Shown piece by piece: positions 47,193-58,817 of a DNA stretch of 64,000 bases. How positions within the stretch are numbered: the first letter of the stretch is position 1; every line of letters begins with the position of its first letter. A model generated the notes under the pieces. That model saw only the letters and a list, made by a program, of their open reading frames with translations. It was not told where the DNA came from and ran no database searches. The stretch lies in contig NW_026570234.1 of assembly GCF_019649055.1 (NCBI RefSeq), forward strand, positions 806,001 through 870,000, given 5' to 3'. Origin of the DNA: Paramacrobiotus metropolitanus (taxonomy: Eukaryota > Tardigrada > Eutardigrada > Parachela > Macrobiotidae). Both the position numbers and the translations under genes were made by a program.

Positions 47193-48684
47193 AAGCGACT
47201 TTTCTTCTAAAGAACGATTTTGCTTAAAGAATTTGTCTGCCATCGTCATAGGTACAACTGTACTAGGTTTTTAATTGAAGTGTCGAAGTTTTTCGTAATC
47301 AGTGATTGTTTCACATCTTTCTGTTTTTGGTTTTCCGATATAGTGTGCTTTGTTTTGGGGCTACCGTTACCTTGATGCAGTGTCTAATTCTATGCAAACA
47401 CCTAATTTTTGTCAGCATGGTGCAGCATTTTCCTGTTATTTCGAGGTTTTTGCCGTTGCTGCATGGATTCAGTACTATCGCTTTTGCCAGATCTTTGCGC
47501 TTCTTAATAAATAATTTTTGCTTGCTTTGGATTCCTTATTTGTCATGTATGCCGTTGAGTCCAGACATTGTTAATTTGCTTTTAGACGACAGTTTTAGTG
47601 GTTGTCTGTCTGGGTACTGTGTTCGCTAGCATGGTATTACCGGTAGTTGCAAGTTATAACCGTAGCATACATCAGCACTACATTTCAAAATATTGTGCAA
47701 TATGCACTTTAATTGTACCTGCTTAAAATTTATTACTTATGAATTTTGTATCAGATATTGAACGAATAATAAGGTGTATTAGTACTTCGTATTTCTTATA
47801 AGTTCATACTTCATAACCCTCACATATGTCAGAAACGTTGCGTTTTATCCATCGCGCTGGTGGCCGAACACTAAATCCCTTTAATTCTAATCCAACAAGC
47901 AGCAGAAAACATTTGAGGATTAATCAATACCAAAATACGAAATGCGAACCGGATAACTCGTTACACAATTTACAAAACAGAGCGAAGCTAACATAAATTA
48001 TTTTGTTCAATTTTACAATACGCAAAAAAATTTATGAGCAGCAACGAAGTTAACAGTTAACACCTCTCTTCAAGGACATTCGTACGACTACAAAACAAAA
48101 ATACCATATGAACTAAACCAAAATTTGGCGGAAATCTTCAATTATTTTACACTTATGCTGATCACTTGTTGAATTCACCCTGCGGTTGACGGTAACCAGA
48201 ATAACTTAATTCCGATCCAGCGAACTTTTTAGACGTCAAAGCCCGCCGTGATTCTCCAGCTCGCTGCAAGGTAACATAACCGGCATGACGTGACATGTAG
48301 TGTTATCAATATATCTACATTGTACTGTATTTGTATTGTACACATACTGTATCACGGTGTCACACAAACATCGCGACGCAAAGTAACCATATTAGGCGCC
48401 ATCCATAAATTACGTCACGCAAAAAAATTGGACATTTTGATACCCCCCTCCCCCTGTGTCACCAATGCTAACAAACTGAGATCCCCTCCCCTGAGCGTTA
48501 CGTAACAAAATGAGAACCCCTCCATCGATATAGCATGTTGACGTCATCATCGTAACAAATTTTTAAAGCCCCCCTCCCCCCTCGTAACAAACAGTAACGC
48601 TTTCAGGACCTCCCCCCTCCCCCTACTTGCGTGACGTAATTTATGGATGGCGCCTTACTTATCGTTAAATAAGTACAGTACATA
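47193..48684. other. Spacer UBE2G2 / ANO10 with MITE
   Basis: About 1.5 kb between converging stops. It holds the UBE2G2 3' UTR (AATAAA at 47506-47511) and the second MITE copy at 48395-48654, which ends about 30 bp from the ANO10 stop. The frame at 47306-47629 (+) lies in the UTR and has no support. Confidence 0.5.
48395..48654 (-). mobile_element. MITE copy 2 (260 bp), inverted relative to copy 1
   Basis: The reverse complement of this segment matches 22245-22502 nearly base for base. The differences I can see are in G-run lengths near one end (2 bp in total). It too is flanked by TTA on both sides. The near identity implies recent transposition from one source, or exchange between copies. 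Confidence 0.85.
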
Positions 48685-51600
48685 CTACACTATGTTACTA
48701 TACTTTAAAAAATTTAGAATACGGCTTACTCGTTCTTTCAGTGCCGTCTTCATTTCATATTCGCTCCGGGCAATCTCCAGCTGCACCTCCCGTGGCACGG
48801 TAGGCAAAATCACAGACATTCCCAATTTGGCAAAAATCAGAATATGCTGCAACAAAAATGCTTACTTTGCGCAGGGTTAATACTACTGCTTAATTCTGTT
48901 GTGGGATACAGGAATTTTAAGCGAGAGAAACCTAATGACACCTGATGACATGAATGTTGCATTTACCTCAATGACGACAAAAATCAGGATCATCTGATCA
49001 TGACCGGTATGCTTGGCATAGTCGGTTACAATCGGGTTCAAATAGACCAGAGCGAGATTCGTGACCACCGCCGCGAATCCCATCAATTCAAACGCTAGCT
49101 GCCAGGGTCCGATGGAATTGCCCGGTCGTGCAAATGGCCGCTGCATAATGTTGCACAATTTGAATCCATCTCCGCGAATTTCAACCACGTTGTTTAACAA
49201 TGCGAACAATGGGGCAACCGGAAAAGCCGATGAGAACATGAACGCATAGCCGAACTACAAAATCACAATCCCTTTGGTTAATACAGCTGTTTAAGTATCA
49301 CAAAATTGACTGAACTATTGTTACACGTTTCGGCAATTGCTTAAGCTATATTCATATTACACCAGACAATAAGCAATTTAAATATATCGATTCAGCAACA
49401 CAAGAGGTTACGATCTACATCACATGGCAGAATAAATAATTCCAACCTGGAGGAAAAGTTCCAGATAATCATCGAAAGTACCCTAGAATAAGACAAGTGA
49501 AAGCAAAAGCACACAAGAATTCCAAGGCGTTATCAATTTCGCTGCTTCAAGTAACGATAACAAACCTTGTAAATTGGCTGATCATTTTCGATAATCGCCT
49601 GATCGCGAAAGACCGTAAAATTCGCATCCTCGTTTTCGCCACGAATTTCCCGTTTTTTGTTCTCTTTTCGCAATTCACGTTGCAGCTGCCACTTCTGATA
49701 GCGCACTTTCATGAAAGGGAAAATCGTTTCAGAAAACTGATCGATGATTTGATTGGTAATAAGCTGTGTCCCAAGATGACTGCGCAGTAGATCTAAATCT
49801 TGCAACCAAAACGCGATGAAGAACAAAGAGGAAAAGGAGTTCACGAAGTTGAATAACAGCAACTTCCATATCAAATGAAATTCATAGGATGTTTGCAGGC
49901 GGTGATTCTCTTTATCGGTTAACCATGTCGCGACATATCTGCATTCACAAAAATCACAGGCCACAACCTGTGGTAAATCTTCCCAACATTTGACAACAAA
50001 AGTAATTACACACATAAGCGCGCAACCTTTACATTGTCAAAAAGCTGCAAACATAAAAAAACGGTAATATAAGTAATTTACAAATTTACCTGTATGAACC
50101 CTTGAAAATATTGACGCACACTGTGTAGATCGCACTTGGTGCAAAACGTCCAAAGAACAGGAAGAATGTCGGACGTTTTATGTACTGATCATTCAAACTG
50201 GTTTGGGCATCCAAATAACTTCCCAACATGAACAGCGACAAGAAAAGGCACAGAACAACAATTGGTGTGGATATAAAAGCGATCCAAATATAACGTGTCA
50301 TCTCGGGATAAACGGGTTCAGGAAGACCGGTAACGGGATTTTTTCCCATTGAGCCTGTAAACCACACAAAAACAAGACAATCGCTAGGTAAAATTTTGCA
50401 TTTTTCCTTACAACGTCTTTGTACCTTTGAACTGTGAACGGGGAATTTCAAGTTGCTCATTGGTTTTAAACAGTACACCCCATTTGTAGCACAAGCGATT
50501 GCAAAAGCGCTTCCAGCGTTCAAAAAAGAAGGTTGCCCATAAAAGATTAAATATGGCGAACGCCGCAACGGTCGTCAATGTTGCCTGACTGAACAACTGA
50601 ATGGTAAACATCGTCAATCCCAATATCGTCGCCGGTATCAGCATTTCTGTGTAAAATCCCAAAAATGCAAAGTAGATGGCTATATGCTCGCCAAAGTAAT
50701 CGCGAACGGCATCTAAAAAAAAACCGAAAAAACGGCATCTAAAAAAAACCGAAATTATATCAAAAGCGAAAGTCCGAAAAAAATAATTTCCGACTTTAGA
50801 ATTTCGTACGGTTGTATCTAACACGAAACGTAACACCGGCACCACAATAAGCCATACTGAACATTAAATAAATGAAAAACCGGGGGAAATTTTAACTCAC
50901 CAAGCGGCTGCTTTCGAGACAATTTCTTCCCAACCCATCCGGCAAAAAGCCGCTTCCTTAGTTCTTTCTCGTGCAAAGGGAAGATCTTCAATATCACATC
51001 TTTTCTCTGCATTTTTGTAACTAAAAGCACACACTCCTTATTGTTAACGCAGAGCAAATACTGCTATTTTGTGCCTTGCTAAGCAAGGCACAAAATCAGA
51101 AAACTGTCTGGCCATTTTCTTACTGATACTCTGTCCTTCACTAAAGCGCAGTTTATCCGACTCAAAAAACTTCTCCATTTCTTCGGCTTTGGCGCGCAGC
51201 TCATTGATCTCGAAATTAACGAATCGGGCTTTTTCAGAATACGTAAATAAATTCCCAGGATCTTCATCTATAAAAGGCAAAATAAATAAAAAATTAAATT
51301 AATACACCTGAACCAAATCAACAATAACTAAAGCAATATAAAGTGGATATCGAAATGTGACAAATGCATAATAATGATATATCGTGACAATGCACACTGA
51401 CATTGTGAACGTCATGGAAATTATTCATGCACCTACCCTCAGGCACAAACGACGACAGGGATGCAATGCTGAATTCCTTCATAGTCCCATCTTTCGCATC
51501 GGGTTTCATCACTTCCAGCCACTCCGCGAGTTCCAGTACGCGGTACGTGGGAGCACAAATGTGCAGAAATGCATACTACAGTGTACATACACGATCATAA

Positions 51601-51957
51601 TTCCAATACTTACAGTAATCACTAATCAGGATAAAATAAAACGGCAGCACAGTCCTACAGATTACCTTGTTTGTGTCGACATCGCGCACTGCGCGCACTA
51701 ACAGCTCAGCTCCCTGATTCCTTTTAGGTGCACGAATTCGCCATATAATCCAGTTAACAAGATCTTCCGTACCTGAAAATATAACGTGCAGTAGTAAAAA
51801 GTACCGACAGATCCCGTGGACTGAAGATGGAAGCTGGAAGCACAACAAAATGTTTTATCACAATAGTGTGCATACAGCGACTGGACAGCTCGATGACACA
51901 ATGGGTTTCGAAAGGACCCTGTCCGCCAATTTCCTCTGGTTCTGGAGTACTTTCCAT
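48685..51957 (-). CDS. ANO10: Anoctamin-10-like TMEM16 protein
   Basis: Eleven exons: 51876-51957, 51666-51772, 51437-51575, 51092-51267, 50901-51006, 50425-50712, 50090-50354, 49566-49938, 49447-49482, 48967-49254 and 48685-48846. They join in phase to 673 residues (human 660). TMEM16 proteins are membrane scramblases or ion channels; ANO10 is mainly intracellular. Matches: VILKIFPLHEKE, VRDYFGEHIAIYFAFLGFYTE, PVTGLPEPVYP, KENHRLQTSYEFHLIWKLLL, LGTQLITNQI, TFDDYLELFLQFGYAFMFSS and IGPWQLAFELM. The junction between the 51092-51267 and 50901-51006 exons is uncertain; several weak donors lie around a palindrome at 51066-51096. The last exon could also end earlier at a GTAAGC donor. ANO8 is the closest alternative, but the alignment with ANO10 is better. 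Confidence 0.93.
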
Positions 51958-52654
51958 CGTGGTATACTATACCAAATCACAAGTAAACGTACCAAAAGCG
52001 CTGCATCTCACAGCGAAACCAAAATTATGAATTCAAATTATTATTCAATAGTTACTTATAATTCGAGGGATATCCCCAGTTTTCCTTTCCATATCAGAAA
52101 TTAATGCCAGACTGCAGCTAGCGTAGTGAGCCCTAAAGACACCCATATCGTACGGTTCACTACTGCGGGTGCTGTTAGCATTGCAAACTTTGTTGTACGT
52201 ACATACTGGTGTGGCTGCTGTTGTACGTACATACTGGTCAGTGCTGTGATGTCCGGTGGCCGGCGTATCCTGAAGACCTGAATGAACCCTACCGAAGGTA
52301 CTGTACTGTACGCTTTTTTACTTACCAGTCAGGTCCTGTCTGATTGGCCAGAGGTCCGCTGAAAACACCGCTTGTCTGCAGATCAGACGGAATGATGTTG
52401 TTGGCCGAACCGACAGTCCGACACAACAGGCGAAGTACCGTACGGTACGTAGGTATTTTAACCCATCAAAGTAAGAAACCAATGAATTTTTACTGGCGGA
52501 GCGCTCCGTAGTTTTGAATTGTGCACTAGTTGACCCTTCTCACTTTTCCATATTTACTGATACTCCCTTTGATCTCGAGCTGATTTTTTCTGACCTTTTG
52601 ATTTGCCGCTCTGCTTTACTTCGCTAAATTCGCCGTCAGCCGAATTCTTTGAAA
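51958..52654. promoter_or_regulatory. Divergent promoter region, ANO10 / acidic protein gene
   Basis: About 0.7 kb between divergent start codons. A 20-bp direct repeat (TGTTGTACGTACATACTGGT) occurs twice, at about 52191 and 52220. No coding exon seen. Confidence 0.4.
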
Positions 52655-53421
52655 ATGGCAGCTGTAGAAGCCATTCCGGAAATAAAGGATGTCGTGATTA
52701 GCAGCCTGATTGTAAAGGCCGAAAAGGACAAAACAACATATACCCCTGGAAAGTTGAACGATAATCCCCAGGATCAACCGCTTGTGGAGGATTCCGGTGT
52801 GGAAGCGGACGCGAAACAGGCAACCAGCGAAGATAAAGCCACGCAACAGGAAAAGAGCGCCAAGGGTGAGAAGGCTCAAAAGAAAAAGAAATCAGCTAAA
52901 GAATCTGATTCTTCCTCGGAGTCTGCTTCTGAAAAGGAAGAGACCAGTGGAGAAGCATCCAGTCCCAAGAGCAAGAAGACGAAAAAGGACGACGATTCCA
53001 GTACTTCCGGTTCTGAGGAAGAAGACGACGAGACGAGTGATTCGAGTTCCGATTCCGAAAAAGAGCAGGAAACCAAGATGATGGCTAAAAATTTGATGAA
53101 AGTTGGAGGACGCGATGCTGTTAAATTCGTTGCCGCTGTGCTCCAGGAAGTGCGAAAGCGAGAAATGCATAAAGATTCATCCTCAACGGGTAAGCAAACG
53201 GTGGTGTAACAGTAATTATTTAATTCATTCACTATTTCACAGTTTCGATAATATTTAATAAAAATACAGCATTAATTTTATACGAATTTTTTGAAGAGGC
53301 TGGACAGATCTAGAAATCCAGACTTTTACCAGTTATTTTATCACTCTGTTTTCCAGAATCCAGCTCCGATTCCAGCTCTGATTCCAGTGATTCCTCATCT
53401 GAGTCAGAATCCGATGATTAG
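52655..53421 (+). CDS. Acidic/basic Ser-rich disordered protein
   Basis: Two exons, 52655-53189 and 53357-53421, give 199 residues. Apart from short ends, the protein is low complexity: Lys/Glu/Ser blocks such as KKKKSAKESDSSSESASEKE, then ESSSDSSSDSSDSSSESE before the stop. One short region looks folded or conserved (MMAKNLMKVGGRDAVKFVAA, followed by VLQEVRKRE). Many SDSE-type sites fit casein kinase 2. The composition recalls nucleolar phosphoproteins of the NOLC1/treacle type, but I cannot place it in a family. The start is the ATG in MAAVEAIPEI. Whether it is a stress-related disordered protein, as known in tardigrades, is speculation. Confidence 0.75.
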
Positions 53422-54144
53422 AAGGCTGAATTGAATAGTGATTGTAAATTTGGCATACATAGTTTTTATCGGCAGGTGAATTTTTAATGCTTCCACGTTT
53501 GCATTTTGATCTACTTCTATGGTTTTAAGTTAAGCCTTTAAATTTTTGCCGCTCTCATTCCGGCTACGTTGTGACTTTGTCCGGTTTTAAATATCTATAC
53601 ACGTGCTTTGTTTTCAGCGCCTACGTTTGAAAAGTTTAGTATGACATTGTGACGTTGTGCAAAGAAAAGAATATATTGCGGTATAAAGTTAAACGTAATG
53701 TGCCCAGGGCGTATAGAAATACTAATACAACTGTAACGCGCTATTTTAATATCGTTATTGAAAAAATTTCTACATGAAAATATACGAGAAAAATCGACCT
53801 CATCTGTTTGCTTTACATAATTAGCATTAATTAGCTTTACATAATTAGGTATCAAAAAATCCAAATGTTTGAGACTTTAATTTATCCAACGAAAAGGAGA
53901 GAGGCGCAAAGAGACTGCTATATTCACTGATTGTATAAATATTAACAAGTAAATTCAAGCAGCCACACTACAAGTGAAACAAACTATAAATTTAATGATT
54001 CCAACTGTAACCAATAAGTCAACAACAAACCACGGTGCACATCATCATACAGTATTTGCCCATCTTGCGTAAAAAAGTTGGATGAACCAACTTCACTGCA
54101 TCAGCTGTGCTGGAGATCCAGAGTATTCAAGCCAAATGAGCGTA
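53422..54144. other. Convergent spacer before MED31
   Basis: About 0.7 kb, AT-rich, between converging stop codons. A direct repeat (TTAGCTTTACATAATTAG type) is seen near 53815-53850. No gene recognised. Confidence 0.4.
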
Positions 54145-54564
54145 TTACGTCTCCGAAGCTTTCGCTTGTTCCGTGGCATTCGTACCTTGGAGCATACTAT
54201 TCCTTTGCCGCGTATAATGCTGCCAAAAGAGTACCATCTGATCATCGATATACCTAGCACACTGTGGATTCGTCAGCTCTTTGCGGAAAGACTCGTGCTG
54301 GAGAAGATCGAGCATAAACAGGCAATTCGGATACTTTATGAAGGCTAAATATTCCGGTTTCTTCCAGTACTGCAGATAATTAAGGTAATTGATGAAACTT
54401 TTATCTCGAAGATATCCACGTTGAGCGAGAAAATTCAAATAATTTGGATTAGCCAGGCACTGGACAAATTCCAGCTCCGCTTGAAAGCGAGTTTTCTCTG
54501 AGTTTTCTGGAAGACTGGATCCAAGATTCAGCGAGTCTCCTACCGTAAGGCGAGAAAGCGACAT
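54145..54564 (-). CDS. MED31: Mediator complex subunit 31
   Basis: An intronless frame of 139 residues (human 131). MED31 (Soh1) is in the middle module of Mediator and binds MED7. The core is highly conserved: RFQAELEFVQCLANPNYLNF, AQRGYLRDKSFINYLNYLQY, WKKPEYLAFIKYPNCL, DLLQHESFRKEL and IDDQMVLFWQHYTRQR. The ATG at 54564 gives MSLSRLTVGDSLNLG ahead of the core. The C-terminal tail is short and polar. Confidence 0.97.
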   Translation of the reverse strand: MSLSRLTVGDSLNLGSSLPENSEKTRFQAELEFVQCLANPNYLNFLAQRGYLRDKSFINYLNYLQYWKKPEYLAFIKYPNCLFMLDLLQHESFRKELTNPQCARYIDDQMVLFWQHYTRQRNSMLQGTNATEQAKASET

Positions 54565-56063
54565 GTCGAGGCCGAGTGTTCTTTATTTATTATATGCTAA
54601 ACAAATGAAAAGTGTGCTACAATCAAGAGCGCGAGAACGTAGTAATAATTAATAAAAAAGAGCATAGAATAGAAGCTCTAGATCTGCAAGCACCAAGCTC
54701 ACTTCTTTTCAGCAAACTGCACCGAACGAATGAATGCAAGCGATGAAAATGAAAGAAAAACATTGACGTAGTCAGAGTGCGGTGCGCTTTGTGCAGCACG
54801 TGCGGTAGCGGATCACTAATATAGCAACACCGCTCCAAAAGCGTGTTTTCGATTAAACTTGATCTTTTTATCCGAAAAATCAATTTACAGGTAAGACAAG
54901 CATAGCAAAATTATCGATTTTTGTTCGCACTGTGAGACCGCAAAAATTCTGTATGTGACAGCTGATTGTAACGGACTACGATAGCCTTTAAACAATTTGG
55001 ATTTGTCCAATATAGTATGTACATATATGTACATTATAAATCACTAGGGGCTTTGCGTTGCAACTTGTATGTCACATAAGTTAGCACCCGTCTATATAAG
55101 TAAGACTTCCGGCCGTCGAAATTGGTTTGTGCGTATGGCTTAAAACGAGCTGGTGTGCGGCACGCGTGTAGATGTGACCAGCTCGCTCATAAACACATAA
55201 GTAGCCGACCTGACTGCCAGTCAATCCCCAAAACTTGCAGCACGCTTCTTTCGTTTGCCTCTCAACAGAACTTCCCAATCGATATATCAAAAGATAGAGA
55301 ATTAATTTTCAAACTTTTTGGTATATAGCAAGTGGAAATCTATGGCAAATCAAGAAAGTTATGGCTGTTTTGGTTTCTCGTAAACAAAGCATAGGCCCGT
55401 GTGAGGAGGCGTTGCTTGCATCCTATGCTAAGAGAACTCCGCCATAACTTCCCTATGATAGTGTATGTGAAAAAAAAAAACTCTATCTTTGATGATCGAT
55501 TGAAGTTCTGTTGAGAAATAAACGAAAGACGAGCGTTTGAAATTTCGAGATCCACTGGCAGTTCGATCAGTTTCGTGTATGTATGCATGCTAGGGGGTGG
55601 AGTTACATACATACGCGTAAGGCTCTTACGAGTATGCATTTTTGGCACCGCCCTCACCCAAGCGCAGATCTAATTTGCGCGGCAGCGAATCGCCGCATTG
55701 TGGGTTCGGCCATGGCGTAACTTCTATTGATGGGTCCTTAGTTGTGTAGCATACAAGTAGCAACGCAAAGCCCGGACTAAAAAATTATACAGATGTAACA
55801 GTTTATGTTGTACAGCAGCCCGACTTTTCTTGCGCTTGTATAGATTTTCTTTTATATAGTAATTTAATATTTTCTGTTTACCAGACGCTTTTCTACTTTT
55901 GGTTTCAATTTTGAACTCTGTTGTAGTGTCAAAGCACTGCACTCTGTACAATTAAAACGTTACCATTTACCGAACAATCTAAAAAGTTTGGCGGATAAAT
56001 GCGATAATACCAAAAAAGCCGACTGCTTTACCTTTTTCTCTCTTGGTGAATAGCTAAATCAAA
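54565..56063. other. Spacer MED31 / nuclear receptor with hairpin
   Basis: About 1.5 kb with no recognised exon. It contains the long imperfect inverted repeat at 55213-55562. It should also hold the promoters of MED31 (-) and the nuclear receptor (+). Confidence 0.5.
55213..55562. repeat. 350-bp imperfect inverted repeat (hairpin)
   Basis: The left arm (from 55213, ACTGCCAG) and the right arm (to 55562) are diverged reverse complements along most of their length. Matching blocks include CTCAACAGAACTT and CAATCGAT, the AAAGATAG region, AGTTATGGC and AGCATAGG. They enclose a loop of about 26 bp near 55396-55421. If transcribed it would fold into a long imperfect hairpin. It is non-coding. Confidence 0.65.
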
Positions 56064-58817
56064 ATGTTCCCGAACGACGATGGCGCAAAAGTTTTACCAA
56101 AATGTCGGATTTGCGGTGCGAAATCCACAGGGATTCATTATGGTGTGATCAGCTGCGAGGGGTGTAAGGTAAGGTGGTGCTATTGTATACCTACTCGTAG
56201 TTCAAATGGTAAGACAAGCATACTCCAAATAAGTGCTTTAAGTACTTATACTCGAAAATCGTAATTAACGTAATTATTATACATACAGAGTACATTACAT
56301 TTTATCCGTTAAATTTATCAAGATTTACCCATACTTTTGACTTAGATTTCTTACAAAACCATATTTTCTGCTTGTAATTTGTAAACGCATTGTACCAAGT
56401 GTATCTGCTAACGATAAATTATGCAGCTGGCGCGGGCCAAATTTTTGGATAACATCAAAGCTTCTGTAAAAGATTACAGTAACTTTTACGCCTTACAGAC
56501 TGTACGAGTCTTGTGGAAATTATACGGGGTTTATAAGTATGCCTCATATTTTGAGCAAGCAGCAGTATACCTCATATTTTGAGAAATGCATGTCCGGTCT
56601 GGTTCGAACGTTCGAACTTTACGCGACTTTCGTTTCCTTCTGTGCTTGTATTTTCATTAATTAAATTTGAGCGGTACTTATTGTGGCGTTACTGGCGTAT
56701 ACAGTACAAGGCTAAGTACAGTATTCCCCGAAACACTGCTATTCAATGCAACATTTTCTCCTAGGCATTTTTTAAACGAGAGTCTGTTAAAAGCACGAAA
56801 TATGTGTGCTATTTTGGAAATGCTTGTCCTGTTGGTTCGGTGGCGCGAGGAAGATGTCGAGCCTGTCGCTACAGGAAATGTTTGCAAGAAGGAATGGTCA
56901 ATTTCAACAGTCCTAATGCCATCGTCGGTACGTGGAAAATCGCATTGTTAGCGCGGCAGCGATTGTATAGCAAAAGTAAACTTACCTTAGCCACTGTAGC
57001 ACACACCTTTGCAAGATTGCATGTCTAATGCGAGTAATGTTGTTACATTGTGTGACAGGATCTGCAAAATGCACATCGAAGTTTTCCGGCAGAGAAAAAT
57101 CGCGAAACTGGAATTCAGCTACAACTGCTTTTGATTACGCTGTATCGAAGCCGAGTGCAGTTGTTAAAGGTTATTTTGTATACTGCATGAATGCATGAGC
57201 GCCTTTAAATTTCCGAACTTGGATTTAATTTTTTTAGATCTGCTTCCGCGAGTCGACATATTTCGTTTTATTCAATCGGACACAAGCGAAAAATCTGAAC
57301 AAAGGTCAGCCATTGCATATGACCGGTCACTTCTGTTCTGTAAAGACATCGGCCCAGAAAGCCTCCATAAAATACAACTTTACGATAAATTTCCTGGTTT
57401 CCGAATCAAAATCAACCTTGACGAGATACAAACAGCGCCATACCGCGCTGACTTTCAAGCCGATTTTCTGCACGGCTCCGAAGAGAGCCTGAACATCGAT
57501 ACCACCATCCGATCAGTAACCAATGCATTTTGTCGCTCTTATATGGATCAAATCGATCTTTGGACGGAGTACGCCCGGAGAACCTTGATTCTGTGCGAAG
57601 TTCCGGTAAATCTATATATACATAGACAGTCGATACTGCGGCAAAGCGAGTATTAACAGAATGGCTGGCGTATTTTAATATACCGTAATATTTCATATTA
57701 CGGTATATTAAAATAATTAAAAATGATGTTCCTGTGTATAGTGTGTACAGGGGGAACCATCGCAACTTTTTTATCGTATATATATAATTACTTTTCCTAA
57801 ACACCGTGGCATCTATATGATATATATCTTATATTCCACTTCATTATTCCTTTTTTCGCTACTTATTAGAATCAACCGGAAACTACCCTGCCCATGATGA
57901 TACATGCGCTGAAGCATGAGTTTCAGGGGGATGCAGTGCGTGCCGATGATTTCACCAAAAGCCTCCCCGGTTTCACGAAACTGAGCCATAAACACCGAAC
58001 GCAAATCGTCCTTGAACGCTCTTTTGATTTCTTTCTGGTAAAAAACTAAAACAGTTTACATTGTAATTCACTTATGCAGCTTGAAAAAGGTAAAAGCGGA
58101 CAGGTGTACTTTGATTTTACATTGTAAAAGTATACTATGGTTTGCTCATGATGAAATCTAAAGCTTTTGTCGGTGAACAAAATATACCACGCGCCACTTT
58201 GCATGTCAATAGCTTTTCTGACAGATTAACCATGCGGCGTACATGCAAAAAGAGGATTACTACTGGTGTGTGGGCCCACATGGATTCCATTTTAACAAAT
58301 ACTGGATGAAACAATTAGTCAATCAGGACTGGATCAATTTCATTGAATTAGCCGCATCTGAATTCAACAAACTGCACCTGACTATGACGGAACGCTACTT
58401 GTTTCTATCAGCAATTATTCTCCGTGCCGGTAAGGTGACCGTGCGCCATATAATTATTTTGTAGGAAAGCACAGGAGCGGATGGTAATTGACAGACGCAA
58501 TTGTAGGCACCATATCCGTTGAGAATAAACTGAAAATGTCCTTTATCCACGCTCATTACTTGGATGCCCTGCTTTCGTCAGTCCGCCGACGCCTGTCACC
58601 ATCTGACCTTAGCCAGCTATTTCCGCGTCTCCGGCAGGTAATGGGCCGGATTATCAGTGTGGCCAACATGGATAGCAGTTATTACCTCGCCTTGGATCTC
58701 AGCTCCATTCCCTTCGATCGCAATCGGGATATCCGGCAGTTTATGCTGGAGGATAACCCCGAGAATGTCTTTATTGCTCATTGGTTGAATTCGTCCATTG
58801 AGGAAATCGCAGATTAA
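56064..58817 (+). CDS. Nuclear hormone receptor
   Basis: Seven exons join in phase: 56064-56168, 56765-56927, 57059-57169, 57238-57605, 57870-58037, 58225-58429 and 58495-58817. They give 480 residues. The DNA-binding domain starts almost at the N-terminus: [20 protein letters not shown], the recognition helix CEGCKAFFKRES, then CYFGNAC and [17 protein letters not shown]. The ligand-binding domain shows the helix 3-5 signature ([20 protein letters not shown]) and later helices ([20 protein letters not shown]). The P-box EGCKA differs from the common EGCKG. No clear AF-2 activation helix is seen at the C-terminus (SSIEEIAD). The third exon reads as a Ser/Lys-rich hinge in the phase set by both neighbours. 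Another frame also looks helical, so this exon is the least sure. An AATAAA is at 59026-59031. I cannot assign an NR subfamily. Confidence 0.88.
57671..57715. repeat. Perfect 21-bp palindrome with 3-nt loop
   Basis: The arms 57671-57691 and 57695-57715 are exact reverse complements (TATTTTAATATACCGTAATA plus T). The palindrome lies in the fourth intron of the nuclear receptor gene. Confidence 0.85.

Noticed and set aside
47306-47629. 107-residue hydrophobic frame after UBE2G2
   Set aside because: T-rich 3' UTR sequence with an AATAAA inside; no family resemblance.
51021-51048. A 28-nt GT...AG intron in ANO10
   Set aside because: Too short for a credible intron; a longer intron ending at the AG before AGAAAAG keeps phase and matches the family better.
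57059-57169. Alternative frame in nuclear receptor exon 3 ([19 protein letters not shown])
   Set aside because: It looks helical but conflicts with the phase of both neighbouring exons; the phase-consistent frame was kept, with the doubt noted.
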